Part shown: piece after piece, positions 55,075 through 64,000 of the stretch
Layout of the letters: each line of letters starts with the position of its first letter
How positions within the stretch are numbered: position 1 is the first letter of the stretch
From: Paracoccus methylarcula
GTDB lineage: Bacteria > Pseudomonadota > Alphaproteobacteria > Rhodobacterales > Rhodobacteraceae
DNA: 64,000 nt
Direction: 5' to 3'
Assembly (NCBI RefSeq): GCF_003007735.2
Contig: NZ_PXNQ02000001.1
Location: forward strand, 248,001-312,000
Notes under the pieces: model-generated
Databases searched by the model: none
What the model saw: the letters and a program-made list of their open reading frames with translations, nothing else
Told to the model about the DNA's origin: nothing
Translations under genes and position numbers: made by a program

Positions 55075-55138
55075 TCTTCTGCTCCTTTCGGGTTAATGCT
55101 GTTCTGCGGATTAAGCGGCGCAGCCACCAGGGCCGGCG

Positions 55139-56710
55139 ATGATCATTAAGTGGAACAACGGCAGTGACGAGCACCCTGCGACCGAGCCGCAGGGCATACC
55201 GGCTGCCGAATATGTCCGTATGTCAACCGAACATCAGCGGTATTCGACCGATAATCAGACTGCGGTTATTCGTAGATATGCTGACGAACGCGGATTCCGC
55301 ATCGTGCGTACTTACGCTGACGAGGGACGGAGTGGCCTCACCACTGGCGGCCGGCCCGCTCTACAGAAGATCTTCGATGACATTGACAACGACCGCGTCG
55401 ACTATCGTGCTTTGCTTGTCTACGATGTTAGCAGGTTGGGCCGATGGCAAGATACCGATGAGGCAGCCAGTAACGAACTTCGTTGCCGGCGTGCAGGCAT
55501 CGCGGTCCATTACTGTGCCGAGCAGTTCGAAAATGACGGCAGCGTCGGCTCCTCAATTATCAAGACCGTTAAGCGCGCAATGGCAGGCGAATACAGTCGG
55601 GAGTTGTCGGTCAAAGTCTTCGCAGGGCAATCAAACCTTATTCGTTTGGGTTTTCGTCAGGGCGGCACTGCGGGTTTCGGGTTGCGACGCCTCCTAGTGG
55701 ATCAGCATGGGGCGGAAAAAGAGCAACTCGAACAGGGACAACAAAAGAGCATTGCCACCGATCGCGTGATCCTCGTTCCCGGCCCCGAGGCCGAGGTGCA
55801 AGTCGTGCAGGAAGTTTACCAATTATTCGTTGAGGGTTGCAGAGAATCTGACATCGCCGGCGTGCTGAATGCCCGTGGTATACTTACCGATTTCGGTCGA
55901 CCGTGGACGCGCGGGACAGTTCATCAGCTTCTGACGAACGAAAAGTATATCGGTAACAATGTTTGGGCGCGGACCTCGTTCAAATTAAAGAATCAACATG
56001 TGTCCAACCCTCGTGAGGCTTGGGTCCGCGCGGACGGTGTGTTCACGCCTGTTGTCGATCAAGAATTGTTCGATAGGGCGCAGGCGATCATCACAGCGCG
56101 TGCACAGCATATGAGTGATGGAGCCATGCTGGAGATCCTGCGAGAAATCTTCGAACGCAACGGAATGTTGTCCGGATTGATCATCGACGAGTTCGAAGGA
56201 GCGCCTTCAAGCAGCTCTTACCGTACCCGCTTCGGCGGACTGCTCCGGGCTTACGCTTTGGTCGGGTTCTCACCCGACCGGGATTATCGTTATATCGAGA
56301 TCAACCGGAAGCTGCGCGCACTTCATCCGACGGTAGTTGACGAAGTTCTTGCCGGTTTGCGCCAGGCAGGGGGAACGGTCACTCAGGATCCCCTAACAGA
56401 CATCCTGACGATCAATGACGAATTCACCGCAACGATCGTTATTGCCCGGTGTTTTCATACGTCAGCGGGCTCCTTGCGGTGGAAGCTGCGGCTCGACACC
56501 GCGTTGAAACCTGATCTGACCGTCGCTGTGCGCATGGATGCGGACAATCATGAACCCCATGATTTTTATTTGCTACCGAGGTTGGACATGAGAACCGCGC
56601 TGCTCAGGTTGAGCGAACACAACGGTTTATCGCTCGACGCGTATCGCTTCGCTTCATTGGATAGTTTTTACGCGATGGCCGCGCGGCGGCCGTTTCCGAG
56701 GGCGGCATGA
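55139..56710 (+). CDS. large serine recombinase
   Basis: 523 aa. Resolvase domain with catalytic Ser29 in EYVRMSTEHQRYST and Arg cluster DVSRLGRWQDTDE; recombinase domain QLLTNEKYIGNNVW and a zinc-ribbon-less C-terminus. It is translationally linked by ATGA overlap to parB-1. No sign of inversion sites was found. It could invert, integrate or resolve the element. Confidence 0.9.
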   Translation: MIIKWNNGSDEHPATEPQGIPAAEYVRMSTEHQRYSTDNQTAVIRRYADERGFRIVRTYADEGRSGLTTGGRPALQKIFDDIDNDRVDYRALLVYDVSRLGRWQDTDEAASNELRCRRAGIAVHYCAEQFENDGSVGSSIIKTVKRAMAGEYSRELSVKVFAGQSNLIRLGFRQGGTAGFGLRRLLVDQHGAEKEQLEQGQQKSIATDRVILVPGPEAEVQVVQEVYQLFVEGCRESDIAGVLNARGILTDFGRPWTRGTVHQLLTNEKYIGNNVWARTSFKLKNQHVSNPREAWVRADGVFTPVVDQELFDRAQAIITARAQHMSDGAMLEILREIFERNGMLSGLIIDEFEGAPSSSSYRTRFGGLLRAYALVGFSPDRDYRYIEINRKLRALHPTVVDEVLAGLRQAGGTVTQDPLTDILTINDEFTATIVIARCFHTSAGSLRWKLRLDTALKPDLTVAVRMDADNHEPHDFYLLPRLDMRTALLRLSEHNGLSLDAYRFASLDSFYAMAARRPFPRAA

Positions 56711-57603
56711 TGGGTGCCCGGCCTGCACAGCGCGTCGAGTGGATCCCAATTGAGCGCATCAATGTCCTCAACCCTCGCCTTCGGAACAAGCGAGTATTCA
56801 AGGAAATTGTTGAAAATATTTCAAAAATTGGTCTGAAGCGGCCAATTACGGTGACCCGTCGGATGGAAGCTGGCGGTCCCTATTATGATCTCGTTTGTGG
56901 ACAAGGGCGGCTTGAAGCCTATCAGGCACTTGGCCAGCAGGATGTACCTGCGCTCGTGGTTACTGCGGATGCCGAAGATTGCATGATAGCGAGTCTGGTC
57001 GAAAACTGTGCCCGCCGTCAGCATAAGGCAATCGACTTGCTGCGAGATATTGGTGCCATGCGCGAGCGCGGTTATTCGTCAGCTGATATTGCCAGAAAAA
57101 CCGGCTTGTCGACGGAATATGTCAATGGTGTGGCTCATTTGCTCGAAAAAGGAGAGCAACGCCTCCTGAGTTCGGTGGAAGCCCGAACGGTTCCTATTAG
57201 CGTGGCCGTGGAAATCGCGGAGTCTGGCGACCACGATGTCCAGCGAGTGTTGCAGGACGCCTATGACAAGGGGCTTCTGCGAGGCAAGCGTTTGCTGGCA
57301 GCCAAGAAATTGGTCGAGACTCGTCGTCGTCGGGGTAAGGGCCTTACTGCACAAAAATCTTCGGCAACAAAGCGCTTGTCCACCGCTGCTTTGATGAAGG
57401 CTTATCAGGAGGAAGCCGAGCGCAAGCGCGACATGATCCGGCGAGCCAACGCTGCCCGCGACAGATTGGTTCTGATCATCGAAGCCTTCAGGCGGCTTTC
57501 ACATGACGAGACCTTCATAGGAATACTTGAGGATGAAGGGCTTGCGATCATGCCTGAGCGCATCGCCACACGCTTGGCGGAGGCCCGGGAGACACGGATA
57601 TGA
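56707..57603 (+). CDS. ParB/RepB-like protein 1
   Basis: 298 aa. N-terminal ParB domain: WIPIERINVLNPRLRNKRVF, GQGRLEAYQALGQ (GxxR CTP-box position), SLVENCARRQ (ENxxR) and HTH YSSADIARKTGLSTEYVNG; then a RepB C-terminal-like part. Coupled to the recombinase and to the next gene by 4-bp overlaps. There is no ParA. Possibly a recombination accessory rather than a partition protein. Confidence 0.85.
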   Translation: MMGARPAQRVEWIPIERINVLNPRLRNKRVFKEIVENISKIGLKRPITVTRRMEAGGPYYDLVCGQGRLEAYQALGQQDVPALVVTADAEDCMIASLVENCARRQHKAIDLLRDIGAMRERGYSSADIARKTGLSTEYVNGVAHLLEKGEQRLLSSVEARTVPISVAVEIAESGDHDVQRVLQDAYDKGLLRGKRLLAAKKLVETRRRRGKGLTAQKSSATKRLSTAALMKAYQEEAERKRDMIRRANAARDRLVLIIEAFRRLSHDETFIGILEDEGLAIMPERIATRLAEARETRI

Positions 57604-58493
57604 CAAGGAAACAATCCGCACCTCAGGTGAAAATCGGCTTTGAGGAAACCAGCCTGCGGATATCGATTGATGCCATACTTCCGCTGCACGAAATCTCTGA
57701 AAGAGTTCGAAAGTCGGTCAAATATAGTCAAATCGCCGCGTCGATTGCGGAGGTCGGCATTATCGAGCCTCCAGTTATCGTTCGTGACCGCGATGATAGG
57801 GATCGGTTCCATCTCCTCGACGGTCATTTACGTATCGACATCCTTAAAAGTCGCGGTGAGACCGAGGTTGTCTGCCTGATTGCACTTGACGATGAGGCTT
57901 TCACTTACAACAAGCGTGTCAGCCGGATCGCGATCATCCAAGAGCATAAGATGATTTTGAATGCGATCCGCAAGGGAGTTTCCGAGGAACGGCTGGCGCG
58001 AGCGCTAAATGTCAATATCGCGAATATCCGCATGAAGCGGAACCTGCTTGTTGGTATTTGTCCCGAAGCAGCCGAACTTCTACGCGATAAGCACGTTCCG
58101 ATTAGCGTGTTCACAGAGTTGCGCTACCTGAAGCCCATGCGGCAGATAGAGGCGGCGCAATCGATGATTACGATGAACCGCTACTCCACAGGCTATGCCC
58201 GCTCTCTCGTTGCGTCGACACCAGAAGACCAGTTGGTTGAAGGTCGCGAGCGACGCCCGCGCGGCCTAACCGAAGAGCAAATCGCGGTAATGCAGCGCGA
58301 ATCGGAGAATCTAGACCGAGAGTTCAAATTGGTCGAGCAGAGCTATGGCGCAGACCAACTCGACCTGGTTCAGGCTGTTGGTTATGTGAACCATTTGCTG
58401 GGAAACGCTCGCATCGTCAGGCATCTTGCGCAGCATCATGCTGATATCCTCACTGAACTACAGAAGATTGTAGACATGTTGGAGGCCGCATGA
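57600..58493 (+). CDS. ParB/RepB-like protein 2
   Basis: 297 aa. A second ParB-type domain: ISIDAILPLHEISERVRKSVK, LLDGHLRIDILKSRG and a HTH (EERLARALNVNIANIRMKR), then a RepB-type C-terminal helix bundle (about 190-297). The CTP-binding motif is altered (GHLRID rather than GERRxxA). Overlaps parB-1 by 4 bp. Last gene of the element. Confidence 0.8.
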   Translation: MTRKQSAPQVKIGFEETSLRISIDAILPLHEISERVRKSVKYSQIAASIAEVGIIEPPVIVRDRDDRDRFHLLDGHLRIDILKSRGETEVVCLIALDDEAFTYNKRVSRIAIIQEHKMILNAIRKGVSEERLARALNVNIANIRMKRNLLVGICPEAAELLRDKHVPISVFTELRYLKPMRQIEAAQSMITMNRYSTGYARSLVASTPEDQLVEGRERRPRGLTEEQIAVMQRESENLDREFKLVEQSYGADQLDLVQAVGYVNHLLGNARIVRHLAQHHADILTELQKIVDMLEAA

Positions 58494-58730
58494 GGTGGCC
58501 CAAAGTGATATTTCTCCTCCGAATAAGGATTTCACTCTGCACTTTGTTGGACCGGTTTTCATGTGTCAGGATTACCGGAAATTCCGCAGCGGCAGCCCAC
58601 TCCGTGTTTTGCCCTGGCGGTAGCTGACAGCACATAGCCTCAAGACGGATCAGCTTCCACCACTATACCAACTCGATACTGGCCAGGAAAGACAGGCGGC
58701 GTATCTCTGCCTTGTCATCCGCTTCGCTAC
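58494..58730. other. subterminal right-end sequence
   Basis: Non-coding. It lies between the last ParB-like gene and the TnsB-like repeats and is AT-rich next to 58494-58560. No clear repeat. Confidence 0.55.
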
Positions 58731-58850
58731 GGCTTTTCGGAATGGCAAAGGAAGTTTTTCTTGGCAAAAAAGGAAGAAATGGTGAGCAGCATCCCGGCTA
58801 ACTATTTGATTCTTCTTGTTCTGTAAGGAAGAATTACGTGGCAATCCACA
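58731..58850. repeat. right end of transposon: TnsB-like sites and terminal repeat
   Basis: Three sites on the complementary strand: R3 TTGCCATTCCGAAAAGCC (58731-58748), R2 TTGCCAAGAAAAACTTCC (58750-58767) and R1 TTGCCACGTAATTCTTCC (58827-58844). All fit TTGCCA-N10-CC. R1 lies in the 13-bp terminal repeat (58838-58850). Clustered R2/R3 next to a distant R1 is typical of Tn7-type ends. Confidence 0.88.
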
Positions 58851-58855
58851 ACTTG
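58851..58855. repeat. target-site duplication, right copy (ACTTG)
   Basis: Identical to 21143-21147 and abuts the right terminal repeat. Confidence 0.92.
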
Positions 58856-58982
58856 GGGGGCAGCGCAGTTGTGGGATCGGCTGCGGGGGGAGCCCGCGCG
58901 GTCACGGCTGCCCGGAATGTCCGCTCAAAAGGTGGAAAGCGGCATCCATATCGATACGACAAGAGCGCCTTGAACGCTGTGC

Positions 58983-59025
58983 GGCCTGGTCCGGTGACGG
59001 GTTCCTTCCGGTCCCGGACCAGGCC
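58983..59025 (-). terminator. 12-bp hairpin after phoX
   Basis: GGCCTGGTCCGG (58983-58994) and CCGGACCAGGCC (59014-59025) form a perfect GC-rich stem 14 bp downstream of the phoX stop. It has no T run, so it may stabilise the mRNA end or terminate weakly. Confidence 0.55.
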
Positions 59026-59038
59026 TGGATGTCTCGGC

Positions 59039-60901
59039 TCAGCCGATCGTCGCGCCGTCTTCGCGCCAGACCGCAATCACGGAAGAGCGGGGTTTGCCTT
59101 CGCCATCCGGCCAGGAACCGCCGGGATGCTGGATGCCGACGAATGCAACCTTGCGGTCCGGCGACCAGGTCAGACCGGTCACTTCGGCACCATTCGGCGC
59201 GGTCAGGAAGCGGGCGATTTCACCCGTCTCGGGGTTGCCGACAAGCATCTGGTTGTTGCCCATGCCCGCGAAGTCACCCTCGTTGCTGTCATCGCCATCG
59301 GTCTGAATCCACAGCATCCCGTCCGAGGAAAATGCCATGCCGTCCGGCGAGTTGAACATATTGCCGGAGGTTACATTGTCGGAGCCGCCATAGGTGTTGT
59401 CATAGACCTCGGGATTGCCGGCCATGACGTATAGATCCCAGGTGAAGGTATCGGCGCCGTGATCCTCGTTCGCGGGGCGCCAGCGCAGGATCTGGCCGTA
59501 TTCGTTGGTCTCTCGCGGGTTGGGCCCATTCACCGGCATCGCCTCGCCGCCTCGCTTCGAGTTGTTGGTCAGGGCACAATAGGCCTCGACCCGTAGCGGG
59601 TTGGCGGCAATCCACTCGGGACGGTCCATGGAGGTGGCGCCCGCAGCCGAAGCGGCCAGCCGGGAGAAGACCAGGACTTCCTCGATGGTCATGCCGGTGG
59701 TTTCCGGCGTCAGCGGAAGCCATTCCCCGGTCAGGTCCTCGTTGAACCTGGCGGCGTAAAGCGTGCCGTCGGACATCAGCCCGTCGGTCGGCTGTCCCTC
59801 GGACCAGGTGCCGTTCGAGACATAACGATACATGAATTCACCGCGTTCGTCGTCGCCCATATAGACCACGATACGACCATCCGTCGCCTGCACCATCTCG
59901 GCGTTTTCGTGCTTGAAGCGGCCAAGGGCAGTGTGCTTGACTGGAGTGCTTTCGGGGTCCGTCGGGTCGATCTCGGTCACCCAGCCATGGCGGTGAGGCT
60001 CGTTCGGTTCCTTCGACAGATCGTAGCGCTCGTCGTATTTCTCGTAGGCATAGCGGCTTTCGCCACCGATGCCGTAGCGGACGAACCCATCGGTCTCCTC
60101 GAATTCACCGGTGGCGCCGAAATAGCCATTGAAGTTTTCTTCGCAGGTCAGGTAGGTGCCCCAAAGCGTCTTGCCGGAACCACAATTGTTCATGGTGCCC
60201 TTGGGGGACATGCCCTCGGGATCGGCATTGGTCTTGACCAGATCGGAACCGGCCGCCGGGCCGTCCATTGTCATCTGGGTTTCGTGGGTGATACGGCGGT
60301 TATAGGGGCTGTCGAGAACGACCTGCCAGCCGTTATCATCATTCGCGATTTCCAGAACGGTGACACCCTGCATGTTCTTGAGCAGCATCACCTCATCCGC
60401 GTTTTGCGGCACACCTTCCGAAGCGGCAGGCAGGTTGGTCTCGGGGTTCACATATTCCGAGTTGATGGCGAGCAGCACATGGCCTTCATCCTCGAAGGTT
60501 TCCATCCCGTCGGTATTCTCTCCGAACACCTTGTCCGACATGGCGACCGGAACCCCGGTTTCGGGAGAATAGGCACCCTCGGCTTCGGAAAACAGCGCCT
60601 GCCCCCATTTGACGAGCGGCTGCCACTGGTAGCCTTGCGGGACATGGACATCGAAATCGGTAGAGATGCTGATCGGTTCGAACGCAAAGGCAGCAGCCTG
60701 GGCCCGCGCCGAGCTTGCCGAGCCGAGCACGCCGGAGCCGAACACCATCGCACCCGACCCGAATGCAAGCGCACCACCGAGGAAGCCCCGGCGCGAGATG
60801 GCCGCCTCGACCACGCGGTCAAAATCGTTTTCGGCAGAGCGCGGGTTGCGCAATTCATCGAACTCGTCCCAGGACAGGTGCACGGTCGATTTAGGGTCCA
60901 T
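59039..60901 (-). CDS. phoX: PhoX-type alkaline phosphatase, Tat-exported
   Basis: 620 aa. A Tat signal with SRRGFLGG (36-43) is followed by a hydrophobic AlaGly run and cleavage near SARAQ. The mature part is the PhoX beta-propeller: GLTWSPDRKVAFVGIQHPGGSWPDGEGKPRSSVIAVWREDG at the C-terminus and SPKGTMNNCGSGKTLWGTYLTCEE in the middle, with Glu/Cys used in the Fe-Ca site. It frees phosphate from organic esters in the periplasm. It lies beside pst-phoU-phoB, so PhoB control is likely. Confidence 0.94.
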   Translation of the reverse strand: MDPKSTVHLSWDEFDELRNPRSAENDFDRVVEAAISRRGFLGGALAFGSGAMVFGSGVLGSASSARAQAAAFAFEPISISTDFDVHVPQGYQWQPLVKWGQALFSEAEGAYSPETGVPVAMSDKVFGENTDGMETFEDEGHVLLAINSEYVNPETNLPAASEGVPQNADEVMLLKNMQGVTVLEIANDDNGWQVVLDSPYNRRITHETQMTMDGPAAGSDLVKTNADPEGMSPKGTMNNCGSGKTLWGTYLTCEENFNGYFGATGEFEETDGFVRYGIGGESRYAYEKYDERYDLSKEPNEPHRHGWVTEIDPTDPESTPVKHTALGRFKHENAEMVQATDGRIVVYMGDDERGEFMYRYVSNGTWSEGQPTDGLMSDGTLYAARFNEDLTGEWLPLTPETTGMTIEEVLVFSRLAASAAGATSMDRPEWIAANPLRVEAYCALTNNSKRGGEAMPVNGPNPRETNEYGQILRWRPANEDHGADTFTWDLYVMAGNPEVYDNTYGGSDNVTSGNMFNSPDGMAFSSDGMLWIQTDGDDSNEGDFAGMGNNQMLVGNPETGEIARFLTAPNGAEVTGLTWSPDRKVAFVGIQHPGGSWPDGEGKPRSSVIAVWREDGATIG

Positions 60902-61368
60902 CTTGAAGTTCCTCGCTTGATCCGGTTGGCTTGGTCCCGAATTGGATATTCGGATGTGGTGTCGTTACAAATTCTGCATCTCATTTGTGTGACAATGCCT
61001 GGATATTCGCCTCACCATCGCCCTGGCTTGCGGCGCGGCGACGAAAACGGGACCTTGCAGATCCCGGGCTATGTGACGGAGTGAACCGGACGGAAAGGCG
61101 GCCTTCAATCTGTGCCCGGACCGCGTTCGTCGGGCGGGCAGGGCGTGAAAGCGATCGCCAGCCTGCCTTGCGATCATCGCGTCGGTACATATGTCCCAGC
61201 CTGTCGGATCAGGCCACGTCCCCGGAAGGGCATTCCACAATCAGCGCGGGTTCCAGCACCAGCCCGGCAAGATCGGAGCCAAGGGGCCGTGTTCCCGGCA
61301 CATGGGGCAGACCCGCCCGCCGACGCAATCGCCCCGAGACTCCGCCCGGCCCAAAATCGGGCAGACTG
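60902..61368. other. phoX upstream region
   Basis: 467 bp between phoB stop and phoX start. It contains the phoX promoter. TTGTCAC (complement of 60989-60995) and TTGTAAC (complement of 60964-60970) resemble half Pho boxes but are 25 bp apart instead of 11. No gene seen. Confidence 0.5.
60964..60995 (-). promoter_or_regulatory. possible Pho-box half sites
   Basis: TTGTCAC and TTGTAAC on the minus strand upstream of phoX. A consensus Pho box has two 7-bp units 11 bp apart; here the spacing is 25 bp, so this is only a weak candidate. Confidence 0.2.
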
Positions 61369-62058
61369 TCAGCCAAGCGCGTAGCCGGTGCCGCGCACGG
61401 TGCGCACCGGATTGTCACCGCCATTGGTCATCAGCGCCTTGCGCAGCCGCCCCACATGCACGTCGATGGTGCGGGTATCGACATAGATGTCGCGCCCCCA
61501 GACCCGGTCCAGCAACTGCTCGCGCGTCCAGACCCGGCCCGGCTTTTCCATCAGCGTGGACAGCAGCCGGAACTCCGTCGGTCCCAGATGCAGCGGTTGT
61601 CCCGCACGAAAGACCCGGTGCTCGGCCGCATCAAGGATGATGTCGCCGAAACTCAGCCTCTCGCCCATGGTCGCAGGGCGGGTGCGGCGCAGTTGCGTGC
61701 GCAGCCGGGCCATCAACTCGACCACGGAATAAGGCTTGACGACGTAGTCATCGGCGCCGGTTTCCAGGCCGCGCACCCGGTCGGTTTCCTCGCTGCGCGC
61801 CGACAGCATGATGATGGGTATCCCGCGGGTCGCCGGATCAGCCTTGACCTGGCGGCAGACCTCGATCCCCGAGACCTTGGGCAGCATCCAGTCCAGCACC
61901 AGCAGATCGGGCTGCTCCTCCTGCACCAGCAGCAGGGCGTCCTCGCCATTATCGGCGACCACGACCTCGAAGCCCTCGGCCTCGAGATTGTATTGCAGGA
62001 CCTCGCGCTGCGCGTTCTCGTCTTCGACAACCAATACGCAAGGGGCCTGTGTCGTCAT
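61369..62058 (-). CDS. phoB: phosphate regulon response regulator PhoB
   Basis: 229 aa. Receiver with VEDENAQREV and Asp56 in LLVLDWMLP, Lys in YVVKPYS; OmpR winged helix with IDVHVGRLRKAL and ending VRTVRGTGYALG. It follows phoU by 3 bp, and no phoR lies nearby in the window. It activates phosphate-starvation genes, probably phoX and pst. Confidence 0.95.
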   Translation of the reverse strand: MTTQAPCVLVVEDENAQREVLQYNLEAEGFEVVVADNGEDALLLVQEEQPDLLVLDWMLPKVSGIEVCRQVKADPATRGIPIIMLSARSEETDRVRGLETGADDYVVKPYSVVELMARLRTQLRRTRPATMGERLSFGDIILDAAEHRVFRAGQPLHLGPTEFRLLSTLMEKPGRVWTREQLLDRVWGRDIYVDTRTIDVHVGRLRKALMTNGGDNPVRTVRGTGYALG

Positions 62059-62061
62059 CTC

Positions 62062-62790
62062 TTATCCCTCACTTCTCGCAATGCCCGCATCGGCAGACAC
62101 GCTGCTGGCCTTGGGCCGGCTGTCATCCGGCAATTCTCCGGTCACCAGGTAGATCACCTGCTCGGCAATCGAGGTCGCATGATCGCCCATCCGCTCGACA
62201 TTCTTGGCGATGAAATGCAGATGCATGCAGGCGGTGATGTTGCGCGGGTCCTCCATCATATGGGTCAGGAACTCGCGGAACAGCGCGTTATACATCTGGT
62301 CCACCTCAAGGTCGCGCTGGCGGACATCCTCGGCCAGTTCACCATCGCGGCGGATATAGCTGTCCAGCGCATCCTGCAGCATCTTGCTGACCGCCTGCGA
62401 CATGCGGCGGATCGCCATGCCCGAGCCCTCGATCACCGGCATCTGCGTCAGCACATCGGTCCGCTTGGCCATGTTCTTGGCGTAATCGCCCACGCGCTCC
62501 AGCGAGGCGGCGATCTTCATCACCGCCAGCACCATGCGCAGATCGGTGGCCGTGGGCGCGCGCAGGGCGATCAGCCGCGCGGCCTCCTCGTTGATCTGCA
62601 ATTCCAGCGTGTCGATGGCCTTGTCGCGGCGGCGAACCTCATCGGCCAGGTCCTCGTCCCGGGCTTCCAGCGCTGTCGCGGCGTCCGAGATGGCCACCTC
62701 GACCATGCCGCCCATCTTGACGACCTGCGCCTGGATCGTCTCCAGGTCGCGGTCGAACGCGGAGGATATATGCTTGTCGCGGTTGATCAT
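62062..62790 (-). CDS. phoU: PhoU phosphate signalling protein
   Basis: 242 aa, two PhoU helical repeats: ISSAFDRDLETIQAQVVKMGGMVE and DLRMVLAVMKIAASLERVGDYAKNMAKR, then CMHLHFIAKNVERMGDHATSIAEQVIYLVTGE. It links the Pst transporter to PhoR. Lies between pstB and phoB. Confidence 0.96.
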   Translation of the reverse strand: MINRDKHISSAFDRDLETIQAQVVKMGGMVEVAISDAATALEARDEDLADEVRRRDKAIDTLELQINEEAARLIALRAPTATDLRMVLAVMKIAASLERVGDYAKNMAKRTDVLTQMPVIEGSGMAIRRMSQAVSKMLQDALDSYIRRDGELAEDVRQRDLEVDQMYNALFREFLTHMMEDPRNITACMHLHFIAKNVERMGDHATSIAEQVIYLVTGELPDDSRPKASSVSADAGIARSEG

Positions 62791-62807
62791 TCCTGTCTCC
62801 TCCGGGG

Positions 62808-63605
<798 letters not shown>

Positions 63606-63629
63606 TATTCTAGGCTCCTCTCGCCGATA

Positions 63630-64000
63630 TTACCAACGGCGCTCGAACCGGCGGCGCAGGAAAATGGCCAGCAAGTTCATGCAGAAAAGGAAAATCAGCA
63701 GCACGATGATTGCCCCGGAGGCCCGCTCGACGAATGCCGGGTCGGCGCGCTGCGTCCAGTTATAGACCTGCACCGGCAGGGCCGAGGCGGGATCGAACAG
63801 CCCCTCGGGCGGGGCGGCGGGGAATTCGCGGACGAAGGCCACCATGCCGATCAGCAGCAGCGGCGCGGTTTCGCCCAGGGCCTGCGCCAGCCCGATGATC
63901 GTGCCGGTCAGGATGCCGGGCATGGCCAGCGGCAGGACATGGTGAAACACCGATTGCATCCTGGAGGCGCCGACACCAAGCGCCGCGTCACGGATCGAGG
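63630..64000 (-). CDS. pstA: phosphate ABC transporter permease PstA, C-terminal part
   Basis: Only the C-terminal 123 codons are in the window; the N-terminus lies beyond 64000. Seen: MQSVFHHVLPLAMPGILTGTIIGLAQALGETAPLLLIG (permease EAA loop and TM), and a last TM GAIIVLLIFLFCMNLLAIFLRRR. Confidence 0.93.
   Translation of the reverse strand, partial: SIRDAALGVGASRMQSVFHHVLPLAMPGILTGTIIGLAQALGETAPLLLIGMVAFVREFPAAPPEGLFDPASALPVQVYNWTQRADPAFVERASGAIIVLLIFLFCMNLLAIFLRRRFERRW

Larger units (their letters stand above)
21148..58850. mobile_element. 37.7-kb Tn7-like transposon carrying a defence island
   Basis: Seen directly: 13-bp perfect terminal inverted repeats (TGTGGATTGCCAC at 21148-21160 and its complement at 58838-58850), beginning TGT and ending ACA as in Tn7, flanked by identical 5-bp duplications ACTTG (21143-21147 and 58851-58855). 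Inside both ends are TTGCCA-N10-CC repeats fitting TnsB sites. The element encodes tnsA, tnsB, tnsC and a long TniQ/TnsD-like gene. Removing it and one ACTTG copy rejoins the tRNA-Pro flank to the phoX 3' region. Known of the family: 5-bp duplications and use of fixed sites near conserved genes. No CRISPR array or Cas gene is visible, so homing near tRNA-Pro is inferred to be by TniQ. Confidence 0.95.

Noticed and set aside
55139-58493. Plasmid replication/partition backbone (RepABC-type)
   Set aside because: The two ParB-like genes lack ParA, RepC and an origin and are fused by overlap to a recombinase.
21148-58850. CRISPR array or Cas genes guiding the transposon
   Set aside because: No regularly spaced direct repeats and no Cas-like ORF were seen in the element; the TniQ is of the long TnsD-like kind.
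58494-59038. A second copy of the tRNA-Pro 3' end, as expected for an integrase-type genomic island
   Set aside because: No tRNA fragment is visible near the right boundary. The ACTTG duplication and TGT...ACA ends show Tn7-type transposition instead.

Overview
The window is a GC-rich alphaproteobacterial chromosome segment, most likely Rhodobacteraceae and Paracoccus-like. The order lptC-lptA-lptB-hpf-ptsN, a petP/petR pair next to ilvE, a DUF1013/TrcR gene and the phoX plus pst-phoU-phoB cluster all fit that group. Species was not determined.

Positions 1-21136 are ordinary core chromosome. They hold the end of kdsD, LPS transport (lptCAB), hpf, ptsN, ilvE, petPR, a family-4-like uracil-DNA glycosylase without the usual Fe-S cysteines, map, a molybdopterin-binding protein, an acetyltransferase, ornithine cyclodeaminase, mscL, ald with a divergent Lrp regulator, a succinate-semialdehyde-type dehydrogenase, trcR, RNase T2, a leuB that reads through only if two missing bases are restored, a DMT transporter and tRNA-Pro(CGG).

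Positions 21148-58850 are one 37.7 kb Tn7-like transposon inserted just 3' of tRNA-Pro. Its ends are visible in the sequence: perfect 13-bp terminal inverted repeats (TGTGGATTGCCAC), starting TGT and ending ACA, flanked by an identical 5-bp target duplication (ACTTG at 21143-21147 and 58851-58855). Repeats of the form TTGCCA-N10-CC lie inside both ends, as expected for TnsB sites. The transposition genes tnsA, tnsB (one frameshift in a T run), tnsC and a long TniQ/TnsD-like gene overlap each other at 48.9-54.5 kb. They are preceded by a Ner-like regulator and followed by a divergent small HTH gene and a tightly overlapping serine recombinase-ParB-ParB operon.

The cargo at 21.7-47 kb is a stack of defence genes. 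It includes a three-gene operon I do not recognise as a named system (PD-(D/E)XK/winged-helix protein, Ser/Thr kinase, unknown 401-aa protein), a complete type I restriction-modification system (hsdRMS), McrBC, a group of small unknown genes with an AbrB/MazE-like antitoxin, an HNH endonuclease, an AbiD/F-type HEPN protein, a complete QatABCD system, a membrane-anchored BCS1-like AAA ATPase with a coupled small ORF, and a dead SRAP/YedK gene. There are also remnants of an older integrase.

Positions 58856-64000 return to core chromosome: phoX (Tat-exported alkaline phosphatase) and the phosphate operon pstA(partial)-pstB-phoU-phoB, all on the minus strand. The empty target site would have joined the tRNA-Pro 3' flank directly to the phoX 3' end.
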